A stretch of DNA of 64,000 nt from Oceanospirillaceae bacterium (GCA_015665455.1 JADFAD010000002.1:1-64000), one strand, 5' to 3'; positions 37,525-48,819 are shown, counted from the first letter of the stretch. Program-made: numbers and translations. The notes: a model not told the origin generated them from the sequence alone.

Positions 37525-38982
37525 TTAACCTTTCCAGGCCAAATCTAATTCTCTTGCAGCTTTAACATCGTCCAAACGCTTAACAGGCTGTGTATAAGGT
37601 GCGCCACGAACCATTTCAGCATCAGATTCTGCTTCTTTTAAAATACTCACCATAGCTGCGATGTATTCATCCATCGCTTCTTTTGATTCCGTCTCTGTCG
37701 GTTCAATTAGGTGACATTCAGGTACCAATAGAGGGAAGTATGTCGTTGGTGCATGCTGATTATAATCAAGCAAACGTTTTGCAACGTCCATCGCATTCAC
37801 GCCATGTTCTTTGGTTAGCTTACTTAGAGTGATAATAAACTCATGGGTCGCTCGACGATCAGGGTAAGCCAGCTGAAAACCTTCCTTCTCTAGCTTCTTC
37901 GCCATGTAGTTTGCATTCAGTGTTGCGTATTCGCCTACACGGTGCATGCCTTCACGACCTAATAAGGTTGCATACACGTAAGCCCTAACAAGAATCCCCG
38001 CATTTCCCATAAAAGCAGATAAGTTGCCAATGGTCTCAGGAATATCTTTATCAGTTAACCAACGATAAGTCGGAGCATCGTCCGATCCATCTTTACCCAC
38101 GATAGGCGTTGGAAGATAAGGCAATAAACGCTCATTAACAGCCACAGGGCCAGAACCAGGACCACCACCGCCATGCGGCGTAGCAAAGGTCTTATGCAAG
38201 TTCATGTGCATTACGTCAAAGCCCATATCACCAGGCTTAACTTTGCCTAGAATGGCGTTTAAGTTGGCTCCATCGTAGTACAGCAAACCACCAACGTCAT
38301 GAATGATACTTGCGATCTCTTCAATTCTGCGTTCAAAAACGCCACAGGTTGAAGGGTTCGTTAACATGATACCTGCGGTTTGTGGACCCACTAACGTTTT
38401 AAGCGTCTCAACATCAACATCGCCATCACTGCCAACAGGCACTTCACGAACTTTAAAGCCACACATAACAGCGGTTGCAGGGTTAGTACCGTGCGCAGCT
38501 GAAGGAACAAGAATCTCAGTTCGGCCATCATCATCTCGAGCATCGTGATACGCTCGAATCATAGCAACACCAGCAAATTCACCTTGAGCACCGGCCATCG
38601 GTGTTAATGAAACACCCTTCATGCCAGTCACGTCCTTCAGCATCTCTTGCAGGTCATGCAAACAAGCCAAGAAACCCTGTGAGTGACTTTCAGGCGCTAG
38701 TGGATGGCGATTCAACATGCCAGGCAATATTGCAGCCGCCAGAGCACCACGAGGATTGTACTTCATCGTACAAGAACCCAGAGGGTAGAACTGAGTATCA
38801 ATCGAAAAGTTCTTACGAGATAAATTCGTGTAATGACGAATCGCTTGAAGCTCCGAAACTTCCGGTAAGCCAGGCTTTTCTTTACGAATAAAAGATTCAG
38901 GTAAACCACTTAGATCCGCAGCCACTGAAGGCGACTGAGCGAACGCTTTTCGTCCAGAGCGGCTTTGTTCAAAAATCAACAT
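37525..38982 (-). CDS. gcvPB: Glycine dehydrogenase (decarboxylating) subunit 2
   Basis: Carries the PLP site of the glycine cleavage P-protein, which decarboxylates glycine and transfers aminomethyl to the H-protein lipoyl arm. The 485-residue subunit has [34 protein letters not shown] and the PLP lysine K264 in [17 protein letters not shown]. In E. coli both halves are one protein of about 957 residues; here they are separate genes 18 bp apart. It ends the operon gcvT-gcvH-gcvPA-gcvPB. Confidence 0.96.
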   Translation of the reverse strand: MLIFEQSRSGRKAFAQSPSVAADLSGLPESFIRKEKPGLPEVSELQAIRHYTNLSRKNFSIDTQFYPLGSCTMKYNPRGALAAAILPGMLNRHPLAPESHSQGFLACLHDLQEMLKDVTGMKGVSLTPMAGAQGEFAGVAMIRAYHDARDDDGRTEILVPSAAHGTNPATAVMCGFKVREVPVGSDGDVDVETLKTLVGPQTAGIMLTNPSTCGVFERRIEEIASIIHDVGGLLYYDGANLNAILGKVKPGDMGFDVMHMNLHKTFATPHGGGGPGSGPVAVNERLLPYLPTPIVGKDGSDDAPTYRWLTDKDIPETIGNLSAFMGNAGILVRAYVYATLLGREGMHRVGEYATLNANYMAKKLEKEGFQLAYPDRRATHEFIITLSKLTKEHGVNAMDVAKRLLDYNQHAPTTYFPLLVPECHLIEPTETESKEAMDEYIAAMVSILKEAESDAEMVRGAPYTQPVKRLDDVKAARELDLAWKG

Positions 38983-39000
38983 AATATAAGGCTCCGAAGA

Positions 39001-40371
39001 TTAGCTATTAATTTCATTTAATACGTCGGCCAGAGCCAACTTATAAACGTCAAGATCAGTGTCTGTTTTAGTCTCTGTAACGCAAACTAAAATAACATCC
39101 TCTAGATCCGAGTAATTTACTCCAAGATCAAAACCACCTAAGACTTCCCGCTCAGCCAATTTCTCTAGCACAAGAGACGCTTTCGCCGGAACCTTGATCG
39201 CACATTCATGGAAGTTATGACCAGAGAAAGCCTTATCCACCCCATCAATCGACGTTAACAATGCGATCAGTTTTTGGGTATTCTGATAGCAGTGACCTGA
39301 CGTTGTAGCCAGACCATCAGGGCCAAGTAAGCTCATGTATATCGTTGACGCTGTTACCGCAAGACCTTGGTTGGTACAGATATTAGATGTCGCTTTTGAA
39401 CGACGAATATGTTGCTCACGGGCCTGCAAAGTCAGTGCATAGCCAGGCTTACCATCCAAATCAACGGTTCGACCAATGATACGGCCAGGCATCTGACGAA
39501 CAATTGCAGAAGTACAGCACATGAAACCGTAATACGGACCACCGGACGCCATTGGAACACCTAATGGCTGGCCATCACCCACAACAATATCAGCGCCTTT
39601 CTCGCCCCAGTTTCCTGGTGCTTCAAGTACAGCCATCGCCATAGGGTTCACAAGACCAACAACCAACATTTTCTGCGCATGCGCCCAATCGGTTAGAGCA
39701 TCAACATCTTCAAGTTGACCAAAGAAGTTTGGCTGAGCAATCACGATTGCGGTGAAGTCTTCGCCTTCAAACGATGCGAGATTGTCAATTAAGGTCGTGC
39801 CAGTCGAAGGATTCCACTCAACCTCAACGATTTCAATATTCTGAGCTTCCACAATGACATTCAACGCAGAGCGATAGCTCGGGTGTACTGAACCAGGAAC
39901 TAAAATCTTTCGACTTTTAGACTTCCGGTTTGCACGAACGGCCATTAACGCAGCTTCTGCCAGACCGGACGCCCCGTCGTACAGAGACGCATTTGAAACA
40001 TCCATAGCCATTAACGAAGCCATCATGGATTGATATTCATAAACAAGCTGGAGTGTACCTTGGCTAGCTTCCGCCTGATAAGGCGTATAAGCCGTCATGA
40101 ACTCTCCACGAGTTGTTACATCCCAAACCGCAGCTGGGATATGGTGTTCATAAGCACCTGCGCCAATGAAACACAATGCGCCTTCATCCTGAGCGGCTCT
40201 TTCACGCATTCTGCGCATCATATCCATCTCACTCAGTGCTTCTGGCACTTGAGTCAGTTCGCCCGCTCTAAGTTGTGGCGGGATTTCATCGAACAAATCT
40301 TCGATGGAAGAAACACCAATGGTATCCAGCATTTCCTGAACGTCTTGTTCAGTGTGAGGAATGAATGGCAT
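39001..40371 (-). CDS. gcvPA: Glycine dehydrogenase (decarboxylating) subunit 1
   Basis: N-terminal half of the split P-protein, pairing with gcvPB. The 456-residue subunit starts [15 protein letters not shown] at ATG 40371, preceded by GAGG; the frame runs 12 codons further upstream without a ribosome site. Typical segments are [42 protein letters not shown] and [15 protein letters not shown]-type sequence. A terminator-like hairpin lies between gcvH and this gene, so expression may be partly uncoupled from gcvTH. Confidence 0.95.
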   Translation of the reverse strand: MPFIPHTEQDVQEMLDTIGVSSIEDLFDEIPPQLRAGELTQVPEALSEMDMMRRMRERAAQDEGALCFIGAGAYEHHIPAAVWDVTTRGEFMTAYTPYQAEASQGTLQLVYEYQSMMASLMAMDVSNASLYDGASGLAEAALMAVRANRKSKSRKILVPGSVHPSYRSALNVIVEAQNIEIVEVEWNPSTGTTLIDNLASFEGEDFTAIVIAQPNFFGQLEDVDALTDWAHAQKMLVVGLVNPMAMAVLEAPGNWGEKGADIVVGDGQPLGVPMASGGPYYGFMCCTSAIVRQMPGRIIGRTVDLDGKPGYALTLQAREQHIRRSKATSNICTNQGLAVTASTIYMSLLGPDGLATTSGHCYQNTQKLIALLTSIDGVDKAFSGHNFHECAIKVPAKASLVLEKLAEREVLGGFDLGVNYSDLEDVILVCVTETKTDTDLDVYKLALADVLNEINS

Positions 40372-40450
40372 GAGTAACCTCAAATAGATTGCAAATAGAC
40401 AGAGCACTAAAAGCTAACCAGTTAGACAAGTTTAATGCACTCCAAAAACA

Positions 40451-40480
40451 CAAAACGGGGCAAAAGCCCCGTCTTATTTA
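40451..40480 (-). terminator. Terminator or attenuator between gcvH and gcvPA
   Basis: ACGGGGC-TTTT-GCCCCGT followed on the minus strand by TTTG and a further T run forms a strong hairpin 19 bases after the gcvH stop. It would make the gcvPA/gcvPB part less expressed than gcvT/gcvH unless read through or given a separate promoter in the 119-bp gap. Confidence 0.8.
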
Positions 40481-40490
40481 TTCTTTACGA

Positions 40491-40883
40491 TTAATCTTCC
40501 GCTTCACACTTCTCGCGGTAAGCATCAGCATCTAACAACTGCTCAAGTTCTTCAGGGTTAGATGGCTTAATTTTAAAGAACCAACCATCATGATATGGAT
40601 CCGAGTTAACAGTTTCTGGAGCGTCTTCCAGTAACTCATTTACTTCAAGGATAGTTCCAGCGATCGGCATGTAAATATCAGAAGCCGCCTTAACAGACTC
40701 CACAACACCCGCTTCTTCGCCGGTTTCAATTTCAGTGTCCACTTCTGGATGTTCAACATATACAACATCACCCAATAACGACTGGGCATGATCAGTAATA
40801 CCGATCGTTACAGTGCCATCAGCATCAATACGAAGCCATTCATGGGTATCTACATATTTTAAATCAGCAGGGATTTGACTCAT
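40491..40883 (-). CDS. gcvH: Glycine cleavage system H protein
   Basis: Lipoyl carrier that shuttles the aminomethyl group among P, T and L proteins. The 130-residue product has the lipoylated lysine K65 in [17 protein letters not shown] and the N-terminal [14 protein letters not shown] 40883 has GAGGACG upstream and gives the usual length; an open frame extends 27 codons further into gcvT but is not conserved. It lies 25 bp after gcvT. Confidence 0.97.
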   Translation of the reverse strand: MSQIPADLKYVDTHEWLRIDADGTVTIGITDHAQSLLGDVVYVEHPEVDTEIETGEEAGVVESVKAASDIYMPIAGTILEVNELLEDAPETVNSDPYHDGWFFKIKPSNPEELEQLLDADAYREKCEAED

Positions 40884-40908
40884 CTTAACGTCCTCAGCGG
40901 TAATTATA

Positions 40909-41994
40909 TTATTCGAATACTTTTTTGCCATTTCGTACGAATGGTGGTCTAACCACTCGCACATTCAATACTTTTTTACGAACTTCTACTGCAGCCGTGT
41001 CACCCGTACCAGCAGGTACACGCGCTAAAGCAATTGCATGACCAAGCGTAGGAGAGAACGTACCACTTGTCGTTTCACCCTCACCGATGCCATCCACAAT
41101 CACTTTTTGATGTCCACGAAGAACACCTTTACCTTCCAATACTAAACCAACCAGTTTAGTTGCTGGGCCTGATGCTTTTTCAGCCTCAAGTGCCGAACGG
41201 CCAATAAAATTGCGATCTTCCGGTTTCCAAGCAACCGTCCACCCCATATTAGAAACCAACGGTGATACAGACTCATCCATATCAGAACCATAAAGATTCA
41301 TACCTGCTTCTAGGCGAAGAGTGTCTCTTGCACCAAGACCACAAGGGCTTACACCCGCTTCTGATAACTTAGCCCAAAATTCAGCAACTTGAGTTTCAGG
41401 GATCATAATCTCTAAACCGTCTTCACCGGTGTAGCCAGTACGACCTATAAAAAACTCACCTACTTCAAGACCCTGAAACACTTTCAGTTGCTTAGTAATG
41501 GACTGCTGTTCTTCGGTCATCACAGCCAATGCTTTTTCAATGGCTTTTGGGCCTTGAACAGCAACCATTGCCAACGAGGCTTGTTCAGTAAGCACAACAT
41601 CAAAGGCCTTCGCTTGCAGATTCATCCAAGCTAAATCTTTTTCACGAGTCGCGCAGTTTACAACCACTCGGTACCAGCCTTCCATGTTATAAACGATTAA
41701 GTCATCTAACACTTGACCGGCTTCATTCAGCATACCACTGTATAAAGCTTTACCTTTCTCAGTCAAACGAGCCACATCGTTGGCTAATAAGAATTGTAAA
41801 TATGCTTGGCTATCAGCACCAGTCACATCAACCACCGTCATATGAGAAACATCAAACATACCGGCATCTTGTCGAACGACATTATGTTCTTCAATCTGAG
41901 AACCATAATGAATTGGCATATCCCAGCCACCAAAGTCGACTATTTTTGCATTCATATCGACGTGAGACTGATACAGTGCTGTTTTGCTTCCCAT
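40909..41994 (-). CDS. gcvT: Aminomethyltransferase (glycine cleavage T protein)
   Basis: Transfers the methylene group to tetrahydrofolate and releases ammonia. The 361-residue protein begins [29 protein letters not shown] and has [24 protein letters not shown] and the catalytic-Asp region [18 protein letters not shown]. Its start is 44 bp downstream of the iron ABC permease stop; with so little room no glycine riboswitch can be fitted there, and none is visible. Confidence 0.97.
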   Translation of the reverse strand: MGSKTALYQSHVDMNAKIVDFGGWDMPIHYGSQIEEHNVVRQDAGMFDVSHMTVVDVTGADSQAYLQFLLANDVARLTEKGKALYSGMLNEAGQVLDDLIVYNMEGWYRVVVNCATREKDLAWMNLQAKAFDVVLTEQASLAMVAVQGPKAIEKALAVMTEEQQSITKQLKVFQGLEVGEFFIGRTGYTGEDGLEIMIPETQVAEFWAKLSEAGVSPCGLGARDTLRLEAGMNLYGSDMDESVSPLVSNMGWTVAWKPEDRNFIGRSALEAEKASGPATKLVGLVLEGKGVLRGHQKVIVDGIGEGETTSGTFSPTLGHAIALARVPAGTGDTAAVEVRKKVLNVRVVRPPFVRNGKKVFE

Positions 41995-42038
41995 GGTTCC
42001 TCCGGAACATACAGTATTAACTAAGTATCTAAAATCGA

Positions 42039-43730
42039 TCAGTAATTCTTTCGACTTTTAGACATCAAGACAATGATGGGTGCTAACCCAACAATCACTA
42101 ACGTCAACGCAGGCAGGGCCGCTCGCTCCCATTCACCTTCCGACGTCATTTCATAAATTCTTACGGCTAAAGTATCCCAGCCAAACGGTCGCATCAAAAG
42201 TGTAGCAGGCATTTCTTTCATTACATCGACCAGCACCAATAGACCTGCAACCAACAAACCCGGTCTTAACATTGGTAGGTAAACCCGCCACAAGATCTGT
42301 CGTTGCGATGCCCCTAAAGACTGCGCAGCTTCATGCAAACTGGGCCTAATTGCCTCTAATCTTGACTGAACAGGCCCATAAGCCACCGCCAAAAAGCGCA
42401 CACTATATGATACTAACAAAGCAAAAACACTACCTAAAAACAATTGACCAATATTTAATCCAAAATATTCTCTTAAAACTTGGATTAATGTGTTGTCAAT
42501 CCAACTGAACCAAACCATCAGGCCAACCGCCAACACAGTCCCTGGCAGCGCATACCCTAATGTAGAGAAACGAGCTATTTTATCTAAAGTAGGGTTATTC
42601 TCAACGCGTTGTGCAAACGCCATAACAAAAGCAATCGTTACGGTAACCACGGCAGCAATTGAACCCAGCCCAAGTGTATTCACCATCAGTTGAACAAACC
42701 GCGCATTAAAATCCGCCAACTGTGTTTCTACCACCCACCAAACAAGTTGGCTAACCGGAAGAATAAATGCCAACGCCAGAATCAATAAACAAAAACCACT
42801 TGCAGCAATTGCCCTCCAACCTGACAGCAGGTAAAGGTGTTGCTTTTGCTGACGTTCACTTTGTTCATAACGCGCTCGACCACGCGCGGACTGCTCTAAC
42901 CAAAGACAAAAGATAACAAACATGAGTAGCAAAGAGGCAAGCTGCGCTGCCGCATAAATATTAAACAGCCCATACCATGATTTATAAATGGCCGTAGTAA
43001 ACGTATCAAAGTTAAACACCGACACAGCCCCGAAATCAGCAAGCGTTTCCATCAACGCCAATGCCATACCAGCTGCAATAGCGGGTCTGGCCATTGGAAG
43101 CATCACTCGCCAGAATGCTTGCCAACTGTTGCACCCCAACCCTCGAGCCGCATCCATCTGGCCTCGGCCCTGATTCGTAAAAGAAGTCCTGGCCAACATG
43201 TAGACATAAGGATAAAAAGCTAAAACAAAAACACAAATCACCCCCGCCGTATTTCGAACAGGAAGATTAAAGTCGGAAGATATATGGTCTCTAATCCAAG
43301 TCTGGATTGGGCCACTGTAATCCAGAAGTCCCAAAAAACAGAACGCCATGACATAAGCAGGTACAGAGAAAGGTAGCATCAATGCCCAATCAAAGAATTT
43401 CCGACCAGGGAACTGACACATGGCAGTCAACCATGCCAAAGAGACACCTATAATGAAAACGCCCACTGCTACTCCGGCTGTCAATAGCAATGTATTGATC
43501 ATTAACTCAGAGAGTACAGTATCGATTAAGTGTTGCCAGACATCAGGCTGAGGATTAAACCAAGTAAGTCCAATCACTGCCACTGGCATAAAGACGCAGA
43601 AAGCAATTACTAATACCAGTAACCACCAACGCTTTTTGATCACCCAATTAATGAGTGTTACATACAACGATGCCCGATCAGCCTGTGGCTGACCGGACAT
43701 CTTTTGGGATAAGTTATCCACCAGATTCAT
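42039..43730 (-). CDS. Ferric iron ABC transporter permease (FbpB/SfuB-type)
   Basis: A 563-residue inner-membrane protein made of two fused permease halves, about twelve predicted helices, each half with an EAA-type loop ([17 protein letters not shown]-like [44 protein letters not shown]) that docks an ATPase. It belongs to the iron(III)/thiamine-type fused permeases. The binding protein gene is 27 bp upstream, but no ATPase gene is present here. It is followed at 44 bp by gcvT on the same strand. Confidence 0.92.
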   Translation of the reverse strand: MNLVDNLSQKMSGQPQADRASLYVTLINWVIKKRWWLLVLVIAFCVFMPVAVIGLTWFNPQPDVWQHLIDTVLSELMINTLLLTAGVAVGVFIIGVSLAWLTAMCQFPGRKFFDWALMLPFSVPAYVMAFCFLGLLDYSGPIQTWIRDHISSDFNLPVRNTAGVICVFVLAFYPYVYMLARTSFTNQGRGQMDAARGLGCNSWQAFWRVMLPMARPAIAAGMALALMETLADFGAVSVFNFDTFTTAIYKSWYGLFNIYAAAQLASLLLMFVIFCLWLEQSARGRARYEQSERQQKQHLYLLSGWRAIAASGFCLLILALAFILPVSQLVWWVVETQLADFNARFVQLMVNTLGLGSIAAVVTVTIAFVMAFAQRVENNPTLDKIARFSTLGYALPGTVLAVGLMVWFSWIDNTLIQVLREYFGLNIGQLFLGSVFALLVSYSVRFLAVAYGPVQSRLEAIRPSLHEAAQSLGASQRQILWRVYLPMLRPGLLVAGLLVLVDVMKEMPATLLMRPFGWDTLAVRIYEMTSEGEWERAALPALTLVIVGLAPIIVLMSKSRKNY

Positions 43731-43757
43731 ATCGCCTTACTAAGAAAGGCGTCTATT

Positions 43758-44798
43758 TTATCTGTATTTAGCACGATCCATCAATTTTACTGCATCTGGC
43801 TGTAGACGACCTGCTTCAGAAACGTTCAAAGCATCGCGTTTAAAGTCACCCCACGCCTTAACTTCTTCAGTAGCAGTAACGCTTGAGTTAACTGGATACT
43901 CTTGGTTCAACTGAGCAAATTGCTTTTGCGCTTCTTCAGAAGATAACCAAGCCAACAGTTCAATGGCTTCTTCAGGATGCTTAGCGTGTTTTGTTACACC
44001 AGCACCTGAAATATTAATATGAACACCACGGTCTTCTTGGTTTGGCCAGTAGATCGCTAGGTTTTCATCAGGCGTTTTCTTCTGTAAACGACCATAATAG
44101 TAAGTATTTACTACGGTTGCATCACACTGACCAGCTTGAACAGCGTTCATCGCCTTCGTATCATTTGAGAATACATCCGTTGCTAGGTTGTCTACCCAAC
44201 CAGAAACAACTTCTTCTGCTTTTTCTTCGCCAAGATTACTGATCATGCTTGCAACAAGGGACTGGTTGTAAACTTTCTTGGAAGTACGAAGACACAAACG
44301 ACCTTTCCAGTTTTCATCAGCCAAACCTTCGTATGACTTCAACTCACCTTCTTTAACTCGATCTTTTGCATATACGATGGTTCTTGCACGAATTGAAAGA
44401 CCAAACCACTGGTTCTTTTCGTCTTGAAGATTTGCAGGTACATTTTTCTCAAGTACATCAGACTCAACTGCACGCAAAACGCCTTCATTAGCTGCTTGCC
44501 ATAAGTTACCAGCATCAACGGTGATTAACATATCTGCCGGTGTATTTTCACCTTCGTTCGCCAAGCGACTAAGTAAAGGAGCTGACTTATCAGTGATGTA
44601 CTGAATCTTAGTACCCGTATTTTGAGTGTATAGGTCAAACAGAGGTTTGATTAAGTGTTCTTTACGAGCTGAATAGACAGTAAGCGTTACTGGCTCGGTA
44701 GGCTTAGCCTCTGTTACTGTTTTTTCTGGTGCATCTGTCTGATTGCCGCAGCCTGCAACCAAAGAAGCTACTGCTAAAGCCGATATAATTTTACGCAT
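43758..44798 (-). CDS. Ferric iron ABC transporter substrate-binding lipoprotein
   Basis: A 346-residue FbpA/FutA-type binding protein. The start ATG 44798 with GGGGGA upstream gives a lipoprotein signal with lipobox VAGC (Cys17); an open frame runs 20 codons further but lacks a signal-like start. The mature protein begins VTLTVYSARKEHLIKPLFDLY, typical of ferric-binding proteins, and contains the double-tyrosine segment NTYYYGRL that ligates iron. A Fur-like box overlaps the promoter region, so iron repression is likely. Confidence 0.93.
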   Translation of the reverse strand: MRKIISALAVASLVAGCGNQTDAPEKTVTEAKPTEPVTLTVYSARKEHLIKPLFDLYTQNTGTKIQYITDKSAPLLSRLANEGENTPADMLITVDAGNLWQAANEGVLRAVESDVLEKNVPANLQDEKNQWFGLSIRARTIVYAKDRVKEGELKSYEGLADENWKGRLCLRTSKKVYNQSLVASMISNLGEEKAEEVVSGWVDNLATDVFSNDTKAMNAVQAGQCDATVVNTYYYGRLQKKTPDENLAIYWPNQEDRGVHINISGAGVTKHAKHPEEAIELLAWLSSEEAQKQFAQLNQEYPVNSSVTATEEVKAWGDFKRDALNVSEAGRLQPDAVKLMDRAKYR

Positions 44799-44826
44799 AA
44801 GTCCCCCGAAATAATTTGAACGCAAA

Positions 44827-44841
44827 TAGTAATGATTTCTA
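44827..44841. promoter_or_regulatory. Fur-like box upstream of the iron-binding protein gene
   Basis: TAGTAATGATTTCTA agrees with the 7-1-7 Fur motif TGATAATnATTATCA at about 9-10 of 14 positions, including the central TAATgATT. It lies 29-43 bases before the ATG of the ferric binding protein, where a repressor would block transcription. Confidence 0.5.
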
Positions 44842-44921
44842 TTATGTAACGCAATCAAATTACTACTTTGATATAAGTCATGAAAGTGATTTTCAGAATA
44901 GTCTAATTAAGGTAAAACACA

Positions 44922-46226
44922 CTATTTCTTAGTTATATCAGGGAGATCCCCTTCCAGCCCAAGGGCTCGCGTCAAAATCGGCCGCTTCAGTAGAGGGTGC
45001 TGATTTAAAAGTGACATCCCGAAATTACGCAAGAAACGCACAGGAGGCGCTGACTCAGAAAACAACTGTTTGAAACCTTCCATGAGCGACATCATGGATA
45101 AATTATGCCCCATTCGACGGCGCTGATAGCGTTTGAGGGTTCGTTCCGATCCAGGATCGAGGCCATCGGATGCAGCCTGATTCATTTCTTCTGCTAATAC
45201 GGCTGCGTCCAAGAGCCCCAAATTAACGCCCTGCCCAGCAAGTGGGTGTATGGTATGAGCTGCGTCACCAACCAAAACAATGCGATCTTTAACGTATTGT
45301 TTCGCATGACGTTGCTTCAATGGAATCGAAAACCTGCGATCGACCCACTCAACAGCACCAAGTCGAGACTCAAACGCGCGCTCAATCTCTTTACAAAACG
45401 CTTGATCCGTCAAAGAAAGTAAATGGTTTGCTCGCTCTGGTACCTGAGACCAAACAATAGAACAATAATGACAATCCCCATCTTTAGACCTCAATGGTAA
45501 GAAAGCTAAAGGCCCTTCATCCATGAAAACCTGTCTTGCCGTGGACTCGTGAGGTAATTCAGTTTTCACCGTAGTCACAATGGCATGGTGGTTATAGCTC
45601 CATTCCCTCATAGAAAACGCAGCCATTTGTCGAACAGAAGACAAAGCACCATCAGCAGCAACTAACACACGGGTAGTAATAACTTGACCGTCATCCAGCC
45701 CTATAAAACGAACTGACTCACCCAAATGTTCAGCCACAGGTCCTAATTGCGTGACTTTTGTATTTTCGAGAATAAAAACATCATCAAGTTCAAGCAGCTT
45801 TTTTCTAAGAGCCAGAAGAAGCGTCGAGTTTTCTACAATCGTCCCAATATGCTCTACATTGGCTTCATGGGCTTGAAAGTCAATTGCGCCAGTCCCTGAT
45901 CCATCCCATACCGTCATTGCACTGTAGGGACTCGTTCTGGCTTCTTCTACAGCAGGCCACACGCCCAAATTCTTAAACAAGTTTTCAGACGCCAGCGTTA
46001 AAGCAACCACTCTGGGATCAAAAGTTAAATGCTCCTGATCATCCATGGTGCTTTCGTTCGTTGTTGTTTCGATTACTGGTTGAGAATCGACGGTTTCTTC
46101 AGAGAAGTGCCCTGCTTCAATCAAGGCAACGCGTATTTTCTTAGTCGCTAACAATAACGCGAGCGTCGCCCCCACCAGGCCGCCACCCACAATTGTGACA
46201 TCATAACTTTGACTGACTGCATCCAT
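44922..46226 (-). CDS. ubiI: Ubiquinone hydroxylase, UbiI/VisC type
   Basis: FAD monooxygenase of the UbiH/UbiF/UbiI family acting on the ubiquinone ring, in the cytoplasm near the membrane. The 434-residue protein has the N-terminal FAD site DVTIVGGGLVGATLALLLA, LVAADGALSSVRQMA and the C-terminal GDAAHTIHPLAGQGVNLGLLDA. It follows ubiH by 18-50 bp, the pseudomonad ubiH-visC order, so UbiI (C5 hydroxylation) is the best guess; UbiF activity cannot be excluded by motif. ATG 46226 is chosen over a TTG 11 codons upstream. Confidence 0.9.
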   Translation of the reverse strand: MDAVSQSYDVTIVGGGLVGATLALLLATKKIRVALIEAGHFSEETVDSQPVIETTTNESTMDDQEHLTFDPRVVALTLASENLFKNLGVWPAVEEARTSPYSAMTVWDGSGTGAIDFQAHEANVEHIGTIVENSTLLLALRKKLLELDDVFILENTKVTQLGPVAEHLGESVRFIGLDDGQVITTRVLVAADGALSSVRQMAAFSMREWSYNHHAIVTTVKTELPHESTARQVFMDEGPLAFLPLRSKDGDCHYCSIVWSQVPERANHLLSLTDQAFCKEIERAFESRLGAVEWVDRRFSIPLKQRHAKQYVKDRIVLVGDAAHTIHPLAGQGVNLGLLDAAVLAEEMNQAASDGLDPGSERTLKRYQRRRMGHNLSMMSLMEGFKQLFSESAPPVRFLRNFGMSLLNQHPLLKRPILTRALGLEGDLPDITKK

Positions 46227-46276
46227 GTTCAAGCTCTTATACGACCCCCAATTAATCAACGATGAAAACTAACAGG

Positions 46277-47485
46277 TTATTTGACCGCCCCTAAACCCAT
46301 CCCCATGGCCTGTCTCGCAAACGAAGACTTCACAGGGCTCACACAATCCAATGCAACTAAGCCTAACTCTCTTAAACGAGTCAGCCATTGAGCATCGTTA
46401 GAAAACAATTCTATTAACCAATGAGAAAATGACGTCGTTAACCATTGATCCAATTGACGTTTATGGTGGTACTCAGACAACCACTCGAGAGAGAGTAAAG
46501 AACCGTCATCATCAAGGCATTGCTCAATCGATTGAGCAAGACATAATAAATCACGAATAATAAGATTAAATCCTTGCCCCGCAACGGGGTGTAAGGCATG
46601 AGCAGAATTCCCAAGCAACACAACACCGGGTCGCACTTGATCTCGAACAAGCATCAAACTCAACGGGTATGAAGCGCGTTCTCCCACTTTAACCAAGGGG
46701 CCCAAACGAGTACCAAACTCAACTTCCAGCAACTGCATGAATTCGCGATCACTCATTGTCATACGAGCATCAATTTGATCGTCAGGAACGCTCCAGATCA
46801 ATGCGCTGCGGCGCTCAGTCAAAGGCAATAACGCTAAAGGGCCGGTCGGCGTGAATCTTTCATACGCCACATTCCCATGAGGCAACCGAGTTTCAACATT
46901 ACACACAAGCGCGTGCTGCTCATAAGAATCTTTGTTTGCTTGAATACCCAACATCTCACGAACTGACGATTGAGCACCATCAGCCACCATTAAAAACGAG
47001 GTGAAAATATTCGAACCGTCATTCAAGGTCAATTGTTGCCCTGAATCCACGGACTCAACATGCTCAACCTTTGCTGGAGCCAACCAACTTATGTTCTCCA
47101 CCCCGTTCACTGCGAGCATCAGCTGATGACCAAACCAAGCGTTCTCAACCACATAACCTAACGCATCCACGTCAGCATCCGACGCATTAATACGCGTTGA
47201 ACCAAATCCACCTTTTTGAGAAACGTGAATATTTCGGATTGGACACACATTTGAAGCAATAGACGACCAAACGCCTATATCCTCCAAGATCAACCGAGTG
47301 CCTTCTGATAAAGCCGTTGAACGCGCATCAAAGCTCGGTTGATATTCGCCTGCTTTTGGATTGAATGCTTCGATTAACACCAACGTCTTATTTTGACGAG
47401 CCAACATCGGTGCTAATAATAAAGCCATGGTCAAACCGGCCATGCCGCCACCAATGATCGCAAAATCATAGGACTGTTTAGTCAT
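46277..47485 (-). CDS. ubiH: 2-octaprenyl-6-methoxyphenol hydroxylase
   Basis: Paralogue of the neighbouring flavoprotein. The 402-residue protein has FAIIGGGMAGLTMALLLAP, MVADGAQSSVREML and LLGNSAHALHPVAGQGFNLIIRD. In the third motif GNSAH replaces the more common GD/NAAH, as in UbiH proteins. UbiH hydroxylates C1 of the ubiquinone ring. It sits 11 bp downstream of pepP in the conserved order ygfB-pepP-ubiH-ubiI. Confidence 0.94.
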   Translation of the reverse strand: MTKQSYDFAIIGGGMAGLTMALLLAPMLARQNKTLVLIEAFNPKAGEYQPSFDARSTALSEGTRLILEDIGVWSSIASNVCPIRNIHVSQKGGFGSTRINASDADVDALGYVVENAWFGHQLMLAVNGVENISWLAPAKVEHVESVDSGQQLTLNDGSNIFTSFLMVADGAQSSVREMLGIQANKDSYEQHALVCNVETRLPHGNVAYERFTPTGPLALLPLTERRSALIWSVPDDQIDARMTMSDREFMQLLEVEFGTRLGPLVKVGERASYPLSLMLVRDQVRPGVVLLGNSAHALHPVAGQGFNLIIRDLLCLAQSIEQCLDDDGSLLSLEWLSEYHHKRQLDQWLTTSFSHWLIELFSNDAQWLTRLRELGLVALDCVSPVKSSFARQAMGMGLGAVK

Positions 47486-47496
47486 CTCAGATAAAC

Positions 47497-48819
47497 CTAT
47501 GCATTCATTAATGCTTCAATTTCTTCAACCGACTTTGGCACGCCGGATGTCATAACTTCATGACCTGATTTAGTAACAATCACATCATCTTCAATTCGGA
47601 TACCAATACCGCGCCACTTAGGATCAACCGTTTCACAGTCAGGGGCAATGTATAAGCCAGGTTCAACAGTCATAACCATTCCTGGTTCTAAGACGCGCCA
47701 CTCGTCACCGACTTTATATTCACCCACATCATGAACATCCATGCCCAACCAATGACCCGTTCGGTGCATGTAGAAAACTTTATACGCCTCATCTTTAATC
47801 AACGAATCAACATCACCATCAAGAAGACCGAGTTTCACTAAACCCTCCGTAAGCACCTTAACGGCCGCCACATGAGGATCATTCCAATGATTGCCGGGTT
47901 TCACTTCTTCAATGGCGGCTAGCTGTGAATCCAAAACCAATTGATATAACAAACGCTGAGGTTCACTGTACTTACCTGAAACAGGGAAAGTACGAGTAAT
48001 ATCAGAAGCATAAAAATCCAATTCACAACCAGCGTCAATTAATACCAAATCACCATCTTTAAGCACTTGATTATTATCAACGTAGTGCAAAATACAGCCG
48101 TTTTCGCCACCTCCTACAATCGTTGTGTAGGCTGGTGCCCGAGACCCATTTTTCATAAATTCATGCAAGAACTCGGCTTCCAACTGATATTCCATCAGGC
48201 CTGGTCGACACTCTTTCATCGCTCGAATATGCGCCTCTGCGGCGATTTCTGAAGATCGACGCATAATGTCCAACTCATCGTTGGATTTATATAAACGCAT
48301 GTCATGCAATAGGTGATCTAACGCTGCAAACTCACCCGGAGGATGAGCACCGCTGCGTGCTTTCGCCTTGATGGTATTAACCCATTCCATCACTTGTTTA
48401 TCAAACTGGGGGTCACAACCCATGGAGTAATAAACACGATCACGGCCTTCAATCATGCCCGGCAGAATTTCATCAATATCACCGAATGGAAAAGCATCAT
48501 GAGCACCGTGCTCTGCAATCGCACCTTCTGGCCCAGAACGATATCCTGTCCAAATCTCTTCTTCGCGTTTACGCTCACGGCAAAAAATAATAAATTCGCC
48601 ATGCTCACGACCGGGGATTAACACAGCAACCGCCTCGGGCTCATTGAAGCCCGTTAAATATTGGAAATCACTGTCTTGACGAAATGCAAACTCAGCATCA
48701 CGATTACGCATTTTGATAGAAGCGGCAGGCAAAATAGCAATACTGTTTGGTGCCATCATTTCCATCAAAGACTTTCGTCGTTGAATGTATTCTTTTTGCT
48801 TGATAGAAACTTCAGTCAT
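47497..48819 (-). CDS. pepP: Xaa-Pro aminopeptidase P
   Basis: Dinuclear-metal peptidase that removes an N-terminal residue preceding proline. The 440-residue protein has a creatinase-like N-terminal domain and a pita-bread catalytic domain with ligands in LIDAGCELDFYASDITRTFP (two Asp), HRTGHWLGMDVHDVG (His), MVMTVEPGLYI (Glu) and GIRIEDDVIVT (Glu). Length and motifs equal E. coli PepP. It is 89 bp downstream of the ygfB-like gene. Confidence 0.96.
   Translation of the reverse strand: MTEVSIKQKEYIQRRKSLMEMMAPNSIAILPAASIKMRNRDAEFAFRQDSDFQYLTGFNEPEAVAVLIPGREHGEFIIFCRERKREEEIWTGYRSGPEGAIAEHGAHDAFPFGDIDEILPGMIEGRDRVYYSMGCDPQFDKQVMEWVNTIKAKARSGAHPPGEFAALDHLLHDMRLYKSNDELDIMRRSSEIAAEAHIRAMKECRPGLMEYQLEAEFLHEFMKNGSRAPAYTTIVGGGENGCILHYVDNNQVLKDGDLVLIDAGCELDFYASDITRTFPVSGKYSEPQRLLYQLVLDSQLAAIEEVKPGNHWNDPHVAAVKVLTEGLVKLGLLDGDVDSLIKDEAYKVFYMHRTGHWLGMDVHDVGEYKVGDEWRVLEPGMVMTVEPGLYIAPDCETVDPKWRGIGIRIEDDVIVTKSGHEVMTSGVPKSVEEIEALMNA

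Noticed and set aside
41995-42038. Glycine riboswitch before gcvT
   Set aside because: The gap to the upstream gene is 44 bases, far too short for even one glycine aptamer, and no conserved aptamer core is seen.
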